From Persicaria tinctoria (lineage: Eukaryota > Streptophyta > Magnoliopsida > Caryophyllales > Polygonaceae), in assembly GCA_037127255.1 (NCBI GenBank), contig JBANSL010000020.1, forward strand, positions 49,947,098-50,011,097: a stretch of 64,000 bases of DNA. Reading direction: 5' to 3'. The notes below the pieces were generated by a model, which saw only the letters and a list, made by a program, of their open reading frames with translations, ran no database searches and was not told the origin of the DNA. Made by a program: the position numbers and the translations under genes. Below are positions 10,901 through 22,759 of the stretch, one piece after another (the first letter of the stretch is position 1; each line of letters opens with the position of its first letter).

Positions 10901-11869
10901 GTTAGTAACATGTCAAAAGTTATGTCAGAGTTTATAATCTTTAGAACCTGGACTTATCTGCACAGATGAATGTCTTTAAACCTTGAAGTAAGGTAGGGTC
11001 TGAATTTCCAAGTGATCTTGTGTTAGAATTGTAATATGATTTTTTATGAGTGTTTTCCCCTGTTTTTTCCTTTGATCATTTTGCACTTGAAATATTCCCC
11101 TGGATTTTCTCATGTTTTAGTCAATGTTTAATCCCTCTGGTGCAAATCGGTGTTGCCTTTCCCTATCGTCCAGTATAACCTTTTGAGGGCAGCAGTTAAT
11201 TATCTTGTTAGTTTGCTAGTATATTCATGCCATAAACAATGTGCCGACTGTTTTTGTTAATGCAAAGATGTCTCGCAAGAGACAACTTAGATGAGCATGT
11301 GCACACCAGCCCATGCTAAGTGGCAATTCTTCCTCTGTTGGCAGGAGAGTTGGAGCTGGTTCTTCTGATCCTCTTGGCGCATCTTCTATAGTTCAAAAGA
11401 AGCAGTTCTCCTGGAACTCTAAGAAGAGATGTAATTGAGCACCAAATGTACATCAAAGGGGCAACTTTGTACCCACTAGAGCACAGTCCTGGCCATAACA
11501 TGCTTTGCTTTTGCACGTCCGAAAGGAGTCTTGGTGCAGATGAATATCGTCCCGTCAGTTGGAGGTGTAAAAGGTCAGCAATTCTTTCATTGTAAGCTTG
11601 TAGAGTTGTAGCCCTGTAGGCTTATGTTTTCATTCTTTTTTCAAACCTTGAGATGTTGGCAGCTAGGGAATTGATCTATTGCCTATTGGCTAGTGTGTAT
11701 TTGCACTTTTATGGTTTGCATTCTTCATGTAATATTGGTTGAATGTGCTTGAATGTGAACAAATGTGATTTTGTGATTTAATGTGAATCTGAGCCGGTTT
11801 TGTGCATTTGGTATGGTAAAAACAGGGGTACTAATAATATTGTAAATATATAATTTTTAACGTAAAATT
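10901..11869. other. Intron-like and unassigned captured sequence
   Basis: Mostly T-rich intron-like DNA. A possible Ser/Gly-rich exon near 11320-11430 (frame reading GRRVGAGSSDPLGASS) could not be assigned to a family. Confidence 0.3.
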
Positions 11870-12403
11870 TATTCAGGCAACGAACATAGCATATAACATT
11901 TGATTGAAATTAAAAAAAAAATCAAAAATTGATTCAGGCGACGAACATTGAGAGTATTACTTGTTGCTTGAACAGTTCAGGGACGAACAAACTAGTCGCT
12001 TGAACCCAAGCCACGAACAAAATAAACTCAAAATCCGTTGCCACAACATTCAGGCAACGAACATGATGTAGTCATCGCCTAAAAATTCGGATATCCTGAC
12101 AATATCCATATGAGTTCAGGTGACGAACTTTTGTCGTCACTTGAATGGCAAAAGTTCGTCTCCTGAATGGTTAAGCTTGATTGCGAGGTCGTTGACCATA
12201 TTTAAGCAACGAACGGTTTGTTCGTTGCTTGAACGGACTCAAGCAACGAACAAACGGTTGTTCGTCGCCTGAATAATAGAGGCACGGCGTTGAAGCAACC
12301 ACCATTCAGGCGACGACATGTTCGTTGCCTGAATGCTTAGGTGACGTGAGAGGCATTCAGGCAACGACTTTACGTCCGTTGCCTGAAATGCACCATGACG
12401 TAG
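11870..12403. repeat. Right subterminal region and terminus of the CACTA element
   Basis: More than a dozen copies of TTCAGGCAACGAAC / GTTCGTTGCCTGAA variants in both orientations, denser toward the end. The terminus read inward is CACTACGTCATGGTGCATTT. Paired motifs such as GTTCGTTGCTTGAACGGA followed by CTCAAGCAACGAAC form hairpins. Confidence 0.75.
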
Positions 12404-13807
12404 TGAGCATTGCATTAGATGAATAGGTTTAGCAGCTAGATTGGATTTAATAAGAGTACAACGTCCGATTTTGGAAAGGTTGTTGGCTTTCCATTTGTTT
12501 AGTTGATGTTTTGTTGAATCCGGTATACCACTAAAAGTGGACTTAGAAACTTTACGAGTGATGAGAGGGCAACCTAAGTGAATCCCTAGACTAGTGGTGT
12601 TGGATATGCTCAGTTCATTGTGGATAAGCGCCTTTTGGTGTGAGCTTGTGTTAGCTGTTGTTTGAAATAGAGATATGTGCCTGTTGATTTTTCGGACGGA
12701 GAGAGTGCAATATTCAAGAAGGATTTTGTTGATTTGGTCGCATGTTGTTTTGGTCGAGTTAACGAATATAATAATATCGTCAGCGAAAACTATAAAGGGA
12801 ATCCTAACTCCCGGTCGGTTGATGGGATTCATGTAGCAGACCTCGAGCCAGAACCTCGGACTGAAGAAGAAATAAATAGGGAGAAAGGGGATCGCCCTAG
12901 CAGAGACTACGTTTAGGTGTAAATAATTCAGTTGGTTCGTTGTTTACTAAAACTGAGTATGAGACCGTGGTTAGGCATTCTCGTATCCAATTGATAAAAA
13001 TTGGAGAGAAACCAAAGCGGTAGAGTATTGTGAAGAGAAAATCTCAGTCTACTAGATCAAACGCTTTTTTCATATCAAGTTTTAGAGCCATCCACCCCTC
13101 TTTACCTTTCTTTTTTTGAAATGAGTGAAATATTTCATTGGCGATTAGAATGTTGTCCTGTATAGCTCTACCTGAGGTAAAAGCGCTTTGAAGTGGATGA
13201 ATTAGTTTCGGGAATTTTTTTTAGCCCCGTGGATAAAATCTTAGAAATTATCTTATAAGTAGTTGAACAGAGGCTAATAGGTCTATAGTGATTTGTTGTT
13301 GTAGGATTATCATGTTTAGGTATAAGTGCAATAAATGTATGGTTTGTCTGTTTAAGAATGCGACCACTCAGAAAGAAAACATTTAACAGCTTTAATGACA
13401 AACGGACCGGCAATGTGCCAATATTTTTTAAAGAATCCACAAGGGAAACCATTGGGTCCAAGTGACTTATCATTTGCCAAGCTGAAAAGAGCTTGTTTAA
13501 TTTCTTCGTTAGTAATTGGCCTAGAGAGCCAGTCATCATCGGATGGTGTAATCTCAGTCTTGATGTTGTGTAGCAGAGTGCTAGAGATGTGAGGTCGTCG
13601 AGGATTCTCAAAACGCCGTTGGAAGTCATCTTTGATGGCGCTCCTAATGTCATGGTCGGAAGTGAGAGTGATCCCGACCTCTGTTTGTATGGATTTTATT
13701 ATGTTCTTATTTCTTCTACTGGTTGCAAATCGGTGAAAATATTTTGTATTAGTATCGATGGCCTTGAGATGGATTCTTTTCGCTATCTGTCTTAAAATAT
13801 TTATCAT
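12404..13807 (-). pseudogene. L1-type LINE ORF2 remnant (reverse transcriptase), interrupted by the CACTA
   Basis: On the minus strand the frames carry PITNEEIKQALFSLANDKS, then FIALIPKHDNPTTTNHYRPI, LKLDMKKAFDLVD, a CQGDPLSP box with the Gln codon changed to TAG (near 12890), and FADDIIIF. This is the normal order of a plant L1 reverse transcriptase. Several frameshifts are present and the N-terminal endonuclease is missing. After LAAKPIHLMQC the frame runs straight into CACTA terminal sequence, so the transposon landed inside this LINE and the C-terminal part lies beyond the window start. Confidence 0.85.
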
Positions 13808-13867
13808 TTGATTTTTACTTATTTTTCAAGAAGTTAAAAACACTATAAAATATCATTGGGTCCAGTC

Positions 13868-14038
13868 GGAGCGGCTCAATGGTGTGGAACAAGGGAGTGT
13901 AGCTGTGTAAGGTTCAATCTTTGTCTCTACCCCTTTCCTTGTATGAGAATTTAGTGAGTCGAGCTCGTCGGCACAAAGAGAACAAATTTTGTAGGATCGT
14001 ATTTAATTTGATTTAACATTTTGTTGTTGTTGTTGTTG
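13868..14038 (+). mobile_element. tRNA-derived SINE with (TTG)n tail
   Basis: An A-box-like GCGGCTCAATGG at 13871-13882 and a B-box-like AGGTTCAATCT at 13910-13920 are spaced as in tRNA genes. About 100 bases of body follow, ending in five TTG repeats at 14021-14038. A TTG tail is typical of TS-like SINEs of asterids. No clear target duplication was found. Confidence 0.5.
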
Positions 14039-14302
14039 CTGAGTCTATAGGAGATAATAACATTGTTTTCATTGGGAAAATAGAGAAACACGGGAATAAT
14101 GGTTACCATATATCCAAATTGTGTAATGAAATGTAGAAGGATGACATAAATTTTGTATGAAAATCAAGAGAAAATATTAATGGCTATAGTTTTAATCATG
14201 AACCCTAATTTGAAAATAGACTACCAATTACCAATATAGTATAACAATTTTAATCAATGAAAACCAAAGTGTTTAATCTTCTCGAGGGGGTAACATCGTG
14301 AC

Positions 14303-15077
14303 TAGGGCTGGAAATTACTCGCGGGTAACCGCTTCACCCACTCCACCCGTATTAATTTTGTGGGTGAAAACCCACAAAAAAAGTGGGTGACGGGTGGAGC
14401 GGGTGCGAGTGAAGCGGGTGATGGATGGATTATGGGTGAAGATTTTTCACCCATCGCCCGCCCCAATAGTCCACCCATTAACCCACACTATTCGTCTATT
14501 CACCCGTACCGCATATCCGGATAAAACCCTAAAAATATATCTATATGTGGGTGTGATTTTACTATTTTACCCTTCCAATTGAAAATGTAAGTTATTTTTC
14601 TCTAATTGTAGTTGTCTATCTTATTTTTTTTACATGTTTAATAGAGAACATATAATTTTACTTGCTCATGTGCATGCTAGAATATTGTGGTGGATCGACT
14701 TTATTATTGAAAAGGGAAAACATGCGATTCTGCTACAATCTACTCTTCCAGTTCCGTTCTCATATATTTTAGTTTCATTTTATAATTTTAGGTAACACGT
14801 TATTATGATGTATGAGTGTATAACACATATTTTAATTCCATGAACTTATATTTGTAGTATTTATAAATTAAAATTTAAGTTTTTATTCATCTTTCAAAGT
14901 TACTAAAAAAATCATCACTACACTCATTGGGTACCCGCTCCATCTGCATCACCCGCGCGGGGCAGATGAGGGTGAAGAAGTTTGCGGGTGATGTGTGAAA
15001 CAGGTGAGATTATTTACCCACGGAACGGGTGGTGGAGTGGCTTCATCTACCCATAACCCGCCTCATTTCCACCCCTA
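14303..15077. mobile_element. Non-autonomous hAT element
   Basis: The terminal inverted repeats TAGGGCTGGAAAT and ATTTCCACCCCTA match at 12 of 13 bases. The flanking 8-bp duplication is ATCGTGAC / ATTGTGAC (one mismatch). Inside the ends are runs of GGGTGRNGGG on one side and their complements on the other. There is no transposase frame. Confidence 0.8.
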
Positions 15078-15256
15078 ATTGTGACTAACTTAATAGTCAC
15101 CAATCAAGGACTTTATTTAGGGTTTATTTTTTGGGAGCTTGGATGTGAAAACTTTTTACGAGTTTCAAGAAAACATTTTTTAAAACGTCTAATAAGTCTG
15201 TTTGAATTACCATTAATTAATCATTACTGTGTTATGATATAATTTTATGCGTTCTA

Positions 15257-15502
15257 CTCCCTCCCTTCGTTCGGCAAAACTTATCATTTTAGGGTGTTAT
15301 TTTTGTTCAAAAAAACTTGTCATTGTAGGTGTTTCGCCCTTCACTTTACAAAAATGCCTTTGATATGATTGATTGTTTGTTAGTTGTAGTTTTCGATAAA
15401 GTAAAAAATGAGGGTAATAATTGAGGGTAAATTAGTACATTTGTTAATTGCCTTAAAATTTGTAAAATAAGCTAAAATGACAAGTTTTGCGAACGGATGG
15501 AG
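15257..15502. mobile_element. Stowaway MITE
   Basis: The ends CTCCCTCC... and ...GGATGGAG are flanked by TA. The long inverted subterminal repeat includes AACTTATCATTTTAG and CTAAAATGACAAGTTTTGC. The length of 246 bp is typical. Confidence 0.85.
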
Positions 15503-15742
15503 TATTATATATTAATGGCGGTCCAAACATACCCGTTATGGAATTTTTCATGCGAGCCAAACAATAAGTTAATTACTCATTTAATCTGCAAAGGCTAAAA
15601 CTTGAGTTGTGCATAAAAAATTCATCTAGGTTATGCTTTTAAACTAGATTATCTTTAACAAGTCAAATATAAGTTATATAACGGCTCTAAATCACTTGTA
15701 CCTAACATTGTCCTTGTCTCCTAAACCTCTCGCTCACAATTA

Positions 15743-15996
15743 CTCCCTCCGTTAATTAAAGCATATCGTTTTAGACATTTGTACATTTTTTAATTAAGCA
15801 AATAAAAATAAACAAAAATACACGTATACCCCTAATTATTACTTTATTTTTTCACTTTATTAAAAACTACAATTAACAAATATCTAATCATGACAAGGGT
15901 AATTTTGGAAAGTGAACACCAAAATATCTAAAACTACATGGTTTTCTTAACACGATTTTACTCTTAAAACGACATGTTTTTTCTTAACGGAGGGAG
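15743..15996. mobile_element. Stowaway MITE
   Basis: The ends CTCCCTCCGTTAA and TTAACGGAGGGAG are perfect inverted repeats flanked by TA. The length is 254 bp. It is a different subfamily from the copy 240 bp upstream. Confidence 0.9.
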
Positions 15997-16111
15997 TATT
16001 AATTAAAAAGAAAAAAAAAGTAGATTAAAAAAATTAAGAAATCAGATAAATTTAGTGAGAAATGATAAGAGCGGAAGATAAGCTCGGGAGCAGACTCAAC
16101 TCACTCAAGTA

Positions 16112-16924
16112 TCTATATAAACTCTTAATTTAGAAGAGTTTAGGATGATGTGTCAATCTTAGAGGCATTTTAAAAGTCTTAACCAATCATATTTTTTTGC
16201 CATTTTTTTATTTTGTTTAATTCTCATTTTTTCTTCTTTTTCTTTTAATTTTCTTTTTTTCTGTAATTTTACTAACCATCTATCTATCTATATAAACTCT
16301 TAATTTAGAAGAGTTTAGGATGATGTGTTAATGTTAGAGGCATTTTAGAAGTCTTAACAATCATATTTTTTTGCCATTTTTTTATTTTGTTTAATTCTCC
16401 TTTTTTTTTAATTCTCTTTTTTCTTTAATTTTACTAACCATTGGGCTTAATTCAAAACATTGAATTCAATCTAATATAAATATTAGGCTTAACACAAATT
16501 TATTTATTAACTATCTATATAAACTCTTAATTTAGAAGAGTTTAGGATGATGTGTCAATCTTAGAGGCATTTTAAAAGTCTTAACCAATCATATTTTTTT
16601 GCCATTTTTTTATTTTGTTTAATTCTCATTTTTTCTTCTTTTTCTTTTAATTTTTTTTTTCTGTAATTTTACTAACCATCTATCTATCTATATAAACTCT
16701 TAATTTAGAAGAGTTTAGGATGATGTGTCAATGTTAGAGGCATTTTAGAAGTCTTAACAATCATATTTTTTTGCCATTTTTTTATTTTGTTTAATTCTCC
16801 TTTTTTCTCCTTTTTTTTTTAATTCTCTTTTTTCTTTAATTTTACTAACCATTGGGCTTAATTCAAAACATTGAATTCAATTTAATATAAATATTGGGCT
16901 TAACACAAATTTATTTATTAACTA
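16112..16924 (+). repeat. 402-bp tandem duplication, each unit containing two copies of the element's 5' end
   Basis: The phrase ATAAACTCTTAATTTAGAAG occurs at 16117, 16292, 16519 and 16692. Spacings of 175, 227 and 173 show an A-B-A-B arrangement, that is, a 402-bp unit repeated twice with a few mismatches and indels. Confidence 0.85.
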
Positions 16925-17160
16925 TTGTGCTTAATTCAAAACATTGAATATAACTATTGATTATGACACATCACATTTAAACAATGTTATAATGATATTG
17001 ATGTTATTATTACTGAGTAATTTAAAATATCTATATGAGATAATTATAAGATACATTTTTTATAAAGTTTTTTATTATTTTTATCTTAACATTTTATAAT
17101 ATTTTTATATATAATATTTTAGTTTTAAAAAAACGCACCATGGCGCGGGAATCGTACTAG
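16112..17160 (+). mobile_element. Non-autonomous Helitron
   Basis: It starts with TC after host A at 16111 and ends CTAG before host T at 17161, the A/T target rule of Helitrons. A short GC-rich hairpin-like segment (CGCACCATGGCG) lies about 10 bases before the end. There is no coding capacity. The interior holds a tandem duplication (separate entry). Confidence 0.6.
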
Positions 17161-17431
17161 TATAACCTTAAAGACTAAGTAATCAAGGAGATTAAAAGTT
17201 TTTTATATCATCCCACACTCCAACTGTACTTGGGCCCCAAGTAGATGAATACTTGAAGGAATGCTTCAAACCCAAAGAAACTTGAAATACCACCGTCAGG
17301 CATCATCTTCTCCATTTTCAAATCTCCCACACACTTCACATATATTTAATTCATGCTCTTCATTTAGAGATTAGCTAAGATCGAATTGACACAATTTTAT
17401 ACATAGTAAGGACTAAGGAGTCGCGCGCAAA

Positions 17432-17773
17432 ATGGCTCACGCAGGGATTTGTTTCGACGGAAGAACAATTTGGTGCACCCATTGTTGCGTAAACCAAATT
17501 TGCAAACATGAAGGTTCCTTCCTGTAAGTACTCCGTATTTATTTATTTATTATTTTCAATATTGAATTGTCCTCCTCACTTAATTGCAGTTTTAATGATT
17601 TAAAAAAATATATGTCACATGGAATTGATTTTATATATATATACAGAACTTGTAGTTGGTGTGGGAAGGTGCTTGGCAATAATATTGCAGCGAGGTTCCT
17701 TACCAATGTGATCGGTCGTGAAAGGAGAAAGAGGAGAAGAAGAAAAAGGATGACAAGGCAGAGTGTGTTCTGA
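17432..17773 (+). CDS. Small TFIIB/BRF-type zinc-ribbon protein (two exons)
   Basis: Exon 1 is 17432-17523 and exon 2 is 17647-17773, joined through CT|GTAAGT and ATATACAG|A. The product is 72 residues. Residues 15-18 (CTHC) and 33-36 (CSWC, followed by GKVL) form a CX2C-X14-CX2C ribbon preceded by Trp. This is the layout of the N-terminal ribbon of TFIIB and of the Pol III factor BRF1. The rest of such factors (cyclin folds) is absent. The tail is very basic (RERRKRRRRKRM), a probable nuclear signal. It may be a truncated paralogue or an independent mini-gene. The start is the first ATG and the frame closes exactly across the intron. Confidence 0.55.
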
Positions 17774-18089
17774 CTTTGAATTATTCTATTTTTATTTATA
17801 AAAAATAGTGGAAAAATCATGTATATAATTATTTTCGTTTAATTAGCTTGTGTAAATTGCAATTTTCATATCACATATTACTGTATGTAATAATGTACAT
17901 ATAACTTATTCTTGATAAATATTATTTTATAATTTTTTTTATAAGGTAAAAAGATTCAAAATGGATAAATTTATGGTCGCGACTCGCGATGGCGTGTTTT
18001 TATGGTCGCGAGGTCTTTGAAAATACCTTATCTAAGGAGAGTGTCACAAAAAGTGGAAAGACATCTCAACGAAGATAAAAATCACGTAA
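17774..18089. other. AT-rich intergenic DNA
   Basis: Probable 3' flank of the zinc-ribbon gene. A TGGTCGCGA phrase is repeated at 17973-18011. No gene is seen. Confidence 0.4.
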
Positions 18090-18665
18090 GGGTCTGAAAT
18101 TTTTTAGTTTAAATAATTCACTCCCGGACTTTCTATTTGGTTCCGGGAGTTTACACACAATCTTCGTCTGATGTTTTGATCATCCCTTTTTTGCCTGTAT
18201 TTGTTCCCTCTTTTGGCGTCGGGTCGCTGTTTTGGCGTGGTGCGTTTAGTTCCGAGTTGGGTTGTAATATCGGGCGTCCTTTATGATCGAGAGGATCAAT
18301 GATTGCATTCGTGGTTTTCGAAGATCCCTCATCTAGGCGGGGGCAACATCGATGATCCGCACTTCCGTAGGTTTCACCTTTTTCGATGGTGGGTTATTGT
18401 TCTCCGCCTTCAATTCTCGGCGTCGAGACGCCGTGAGAGTTTTCGCATTCTCCCGTGTTCTCGGCATTCGTGGCTCGCCTTGGGTCTCCTTCGACTTCTC
18501 TGCTGGTCGTCGGCTTATATGGGTTTTTAGGGTTGTTTCTTACATCTGGGATTTTTGTGTGTTTTATTTGTTGTATGTTGACGGATTATCCGTCTGCCGA
18601 TTCGTCGGCATCTCGAACTTCAGGCATGTCTGAGCTCGAATTTTTACCTAATAAAAAAAAAATCT
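18090..18665 (+). mobile_element. Poly(A)-tailed non-autonomous retroelement, copy 1
   Basis: It shares GAAGATCCCTCATCTAGG, the GATCCGCACTTCC block and the GAGACGCCGTGAG block with copies at 22.8-23.3 kb, 29.7-30.3 kb and 49.9-53.1 kb. It ends in ...TTTTTACCTAATA(A)n. The overlapping frames in it differ between copies, so it is probably non-coding. Confidence 0.6.
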
Positions 18666-19200
18666 CAACGAAGATAAAAAAAAATAAAAAAATATTCCCT
18701 CTCATTGAATTTTTTAATTGATTTTTATTCAAAATATATTTTTTATAGGGTGTTGATAGATAGACCGCAAATCCAAATGTAAAAAATGCACGTCCTTAAC
18801 GATGTGCACCCCTTCTGACTAATTAGCGTTTTAAAAAAATTAATTAACCCATGATTTGTGGTGTATATAGCGAACGCGTTTTTTATATCAAACATTTTTT
18901 ATAAGAGAAAATAAAAATAAAATATGATATTTTTATATATTTTTTTGACATTTTTAAAAACCATATCAATTGTCAAACATTAAAACGTATTCGATCGAAG
19001 ATTCGAATGAGTATAATTCAACTGAAATATTCTTTTTTGACATCAACGGAAATTATTATTTAAATAAAAAAATTGCAAGGCGATGGGTTCCCCGTCCCCA
19101 CACGGACTCTACCTTATTTTCTCACTTTCTAATTCCACAGTACCACTTTCGTCTTACATTCCTCTTTCTTGGAGCTCCCATCGATCGAGGATCTGCTACA

Positions 19201-21736
19201 ATGGAGTTCCAATCTCACAGGACCGAAATGCTCACCCTAGCCGTCGCTCTCGTCGCTGTCACCGCCGGCACTGCTTACTACCTCTATATCACTAAGAAAC
19301 CCAAAGGTATCCCTTCCCCGCGAAATCTATCGCTCTTAAATCTTTATTGTTTTTATATCTACCTCTTGGATCTACAGTACGCTTGATTTTGTTGCCATCT
19401 ATTCGCGCTGTTTGATTTTACTTGATTCGTCCTTCTGTTTTTTCGAATTTAGTTCGGATCGTTGCTTTCTGTGTGGGGTTTGCGTGCTTCAAATTGTTTT
19501 GTATCATGTGGATATCAATAAACTAGCTGGTTCGATGTAAATCAAGCATTTTTGTATTCTGAGGATTGACTTGTTTAAGGGAGCGTTTGCGATCTCCTCT
19601 CTCAATTTCGATGTACTGTAAAGATAGATTTTCATAACCGAGCTTTCGTTGGAAATGAAGATCAGTGAAAGGTCGTGTGCAGTTAAATGGAATGTGCTCT
19701 GCAATTGATTATGAAATACTCCGGATAATATTGACTTTTTGCTGGTTATAAATTGTAGGAAGTCAAGCATAAGCTCTACATTTGTTAGTTTGAGTAGCTT
19801 TCAAATAGTTGGCATTTGATTTTCTTTACTGTAATAGAGTTAGAGACATGGTTTAATCTGAGAAGTGAACAAGATGCTTCTTCTAATCCTTGTTAAGTTT
19901 TGTAAACTTGTTTTAAATATCTGAGGAATTCAAGAATACAGTGCTTTGTAAAAACTAACAAGAGCTGGTTTAAAATGTTTTGGTTGCGGTAGCTTGCTTG
20001 GATCCTGGGAACTTCAAGGAATTCAAGCTTATTAAGCGTATCCAGATCAGCCACAATGTTGCCAAATTTAGATTCGCTCTTCCAACACCTACTTCTGTCT
20101 TGGGACTTCCGATTGGGCAGCACATAAGTTGCAGGTCTGTCATGTTTTCTGATTCTGTTCATGATATGATGCTTATGGTTTCATTCTTTAAACCCAAACT
20201 GAATTAGTCCACTTTTGAGTTTCATCTCAATCATGTATGGGATTCTTTGTTTTCTTTTCCTTAAGAGGCAAGGATGCTAATGGGGAGGAGGTTGTTAAAG
20301 CATACACTCCAACTACTTTGGACACAGATGTTGGGTATTTTGATCTAGTTATAAAGGTACAGGTTTTTTTTTATAGTGACGATGTTTCACTCATCACCAA
20401 AATAGATTATAAGATATTTTTCGTTACAACTTCATGCAGATGTATCCTCAAGGACGGATGTCCCACCATTTCAGGGAGATGCATGAGGGTGACTACTTAT
20501 CTGTGAAGGGACCCAAGGTGATCAATCTTCTCTCCCTTAGCCTTGCATATAGGGCTCGTTGATGGTTTTCTCGTCCACCGAAAAAAAAAACCCGGCCCTC
20601 GAACTAAATGGCAATGTAACTGTAAGTGAATCTGCTGCTGTTGCAGGGTCGCTTTAAGTATCAACCTGCACAGGTTAGAGCTTTTGGTATGCTTGCTGGT
20701 GGTACTGGAATCACTCCAATGTTTCAGGTAACTGTACTATATGGTTAAGAATTAAGATATCTATTTGGACCATGTCACTTTCACTCATGCAGACACAAAA
20801 TGAATATTGGGCATGAACTTGCTACCAGTTTTTGTTGTTGTTAATATGCCGTTCATTTGTGATAGGTCACAAGAGCTATATTGGAGAATCCAAGTGACAA
20901 AACCAAGATTCACTTGATATATGCAAATGTTACATTTGAGGATATTCTGTTGAAGGTAAATCTTTTCTGCAATGAGTCTTTGCCTAAATCATGTGCAGGC
21001 ACATTAAGCATGCTGATGCATTCAATTGCATTAAGATATCCATTAAGGCATCAACATATGTGCAATGTATCTGCAGATTCTGTGATTTCCTAATTTGTTT
21101 ACTTGATCCTAAATCAATGTATTCTTGCAGGAAGAGCTGGATGCATTTGCCCGTGATTTTCCTGATCGTTTCAGTATCTATTATGTTCTTAATGAGGTAT
21201 TATATTGTGTTATATTACATAAGATTTTCTGATTATTGCTTTTATTATACAAGTGTGATAGTGAATTGGATTAGCTTGCAGAACAAAGGGAATGACGTCA
21301 ATTTGTCAGGAAAGATAGATATGCACATCTTGTTAATCGGGTCCCCTATCTGTAAATCACAATTTATGCAGAACACACACACACACACAAAAGAACAATG
21401 ATCTATCGTCGGTAATGGAAAAGAAACACTAGGTTTGACTGATGCTCTTGTTCCAATTATCCTCAGCAACCCGAAGGATGGAACGGAGGAGTTGGATACG
21501 TATCCAAGGAAATGATACAAGAACACTGTCCTGCTCCTTCGCCTGATATTCAGGTAAGGCCTTCCGCCACAGAGACTAATATTATTTCGCAGCACTTGAT
21601 ATTATTTTGTTGTCATCACTAGGACTAAGCAATTTCCTTGCAGGTATTGAGATGTGGACCCCCACCCATGAACAAGGCCATGTCAGCCCACCTTGAAGCT
21701 CTTGGATATACATCCCAGATGCAGTTTCAGTTCTGA
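19201..21736 (+). CDS. CBR1: NADH-cytochrome b5 reductase, nine exons
   Basis: Exons: 19201-19306, 19993-20134, 20266-20356, 20440-20517, 20647-20727, 20866-20955, 21131-21196, 21467-21553, 21644-21736. All junctions are GT-AG and the phases close to 277 residues, the normal family length. Residues 11-30 form a membrane anchor. Residues 95-100 (AYTPTT) are the FAD-binding box, 157-164 (GGTGITPM) the NADH-binding glycine motif, and 251-256 (CGPPPM) the C-terminal nicotinamide-side motif. The enzyme passes electrons from NADH to cytochrome b5 at the ER for fatty-acid desaturation and sterol steps; an outer mitochondrial location exists in some family members. The C-terminal MQFQF is typical. 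It appears intact and likely functional. Confidence 0.93.
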
Positions 21737-22249
21737 CAATCTTTTCATTGCTGTGGTTTCAGAATCAGTGATCCAAAAGCTCGATTGTTGGTATAATTGG
21801 AAATTTAGAATCGGTGTAGCTGTTGCTACAATTTATCATTTTTTAACAGAAAGTTTTGAATCTCCCTAACGTCAAAATTGATGCTTTTAGACATCTGCTG
21901 AAGTGCTGAATGACAAAATGTAACCATTTGCCAGATTATGTTCCTCTCCACACGTGAGTGTTGGTGAACTGCAACTTCAGTACTACCGGTTTTGAAAGGA
22001 ATAGAAATTTACCAAACACCCCATAGGTGGGGATAATGTAAACTTACCATAAATTGTGCTTCTTTCACTTCAGTACAAACTTTTGTTTAAAAAAACAAAG
22101 TCAGGCTTACAAGTTGATTTATGATAGAGTTAGACAAATAAACTTTGTATTGCTAGATTAGATGAATTATTGATCGATCGATCGTAATTTGATATTCTTT
22201 TCGTTGATTAAAACATGTTATTTCTTTCTTTTATTTTTTGATTTACGGT
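21737..22249. other. 3' UTR and flank of the reductase gene
   Basis: About 150-300 bases after the stop look like a T-rich 3' UTR. No further gene is seen. Confidence 0.4.
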
Positions 22250-22405
22250 TTGTTGGAGGCGTGTTATCATATTTCCTTGTTGTCTTGTTATTTGGGTCAC
22301 TAGGAAACACCCTCTCGACCTAGTCGGGACAAGGGTGCGTACAATTCGATCCCTCAGGTCCTGCTCTGAGCGGGACATACCGGGCTTGTTGTTCTTGTAT
22401 TTTTT
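22250..22405 (+). mobile_element. Au-like SINE, 3' part
   Basis: GGGTCACTAGGAAACACCCTC, then GGGTGCGTACAATTCGATCC and a GGGACATACCGGGCTTG tail with TTG repeats, resemble the 3' half of Au-type plant SINEs. The tRNA-like head is not clear. Confidence 0.45.
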
Positions 22406-22759
22406 CATTTTCTCAAAAACCGAAACTAATAATTCTCTAATCATTAGGAGAGTAATTTTAGAGAGTAGACACCAAAATAACATTTTTTCAAAGAAAATTT
22501 TCCCTCTAAATCAACCTACTACTTATTTTTACTTAACAAAGGGAGGGAGCATTAACATCTCAACAGTCATCATATAGTACCACGTTTTTACTTCCATTTT
22601 TTTTAGAGAGATCGTTTTTACTTTTTATCACTCTCATAATTTAATCTTTCTTTTAGAGTTCACTTATTTTCTGGCTTTCCAATGATTATTGTAAAGGCTA
22701 ATTATCTCTCACTGTTTGTCCCTAAAGAAAGTATACAGTGAGATAAGAGAACTCTACTC

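Larger units (their letters stand above)
1..12403. mobile_element. CACTA-type (EnSpm) transposon, right-hand part, with captured host DNA
   Basis: The right end is at 12403, where the sequence finishes ACGTAGTG, the mirror of a CACTA terminus. It is preceded by about 500 bp packed with GTTCGTTGCCTGAA-like motifs in both orientations. The same motif fills 41-430 and recurs at 6004-6175. The left terminus lies outside the window, so the total length is unknown. The interior holds no recognisable transposase. It holds CIPK kinase fragments, a CpG-rich segment and a nested retroelement, as expected of a non-autonomous gene-capturing CACTA. The base triplet following the end, AGC, would be the target duplication, but its partner is not visible. 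That 1-430 and 12403 belong to the same copy is inferred from the shared motif. Confidence 0.6.
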
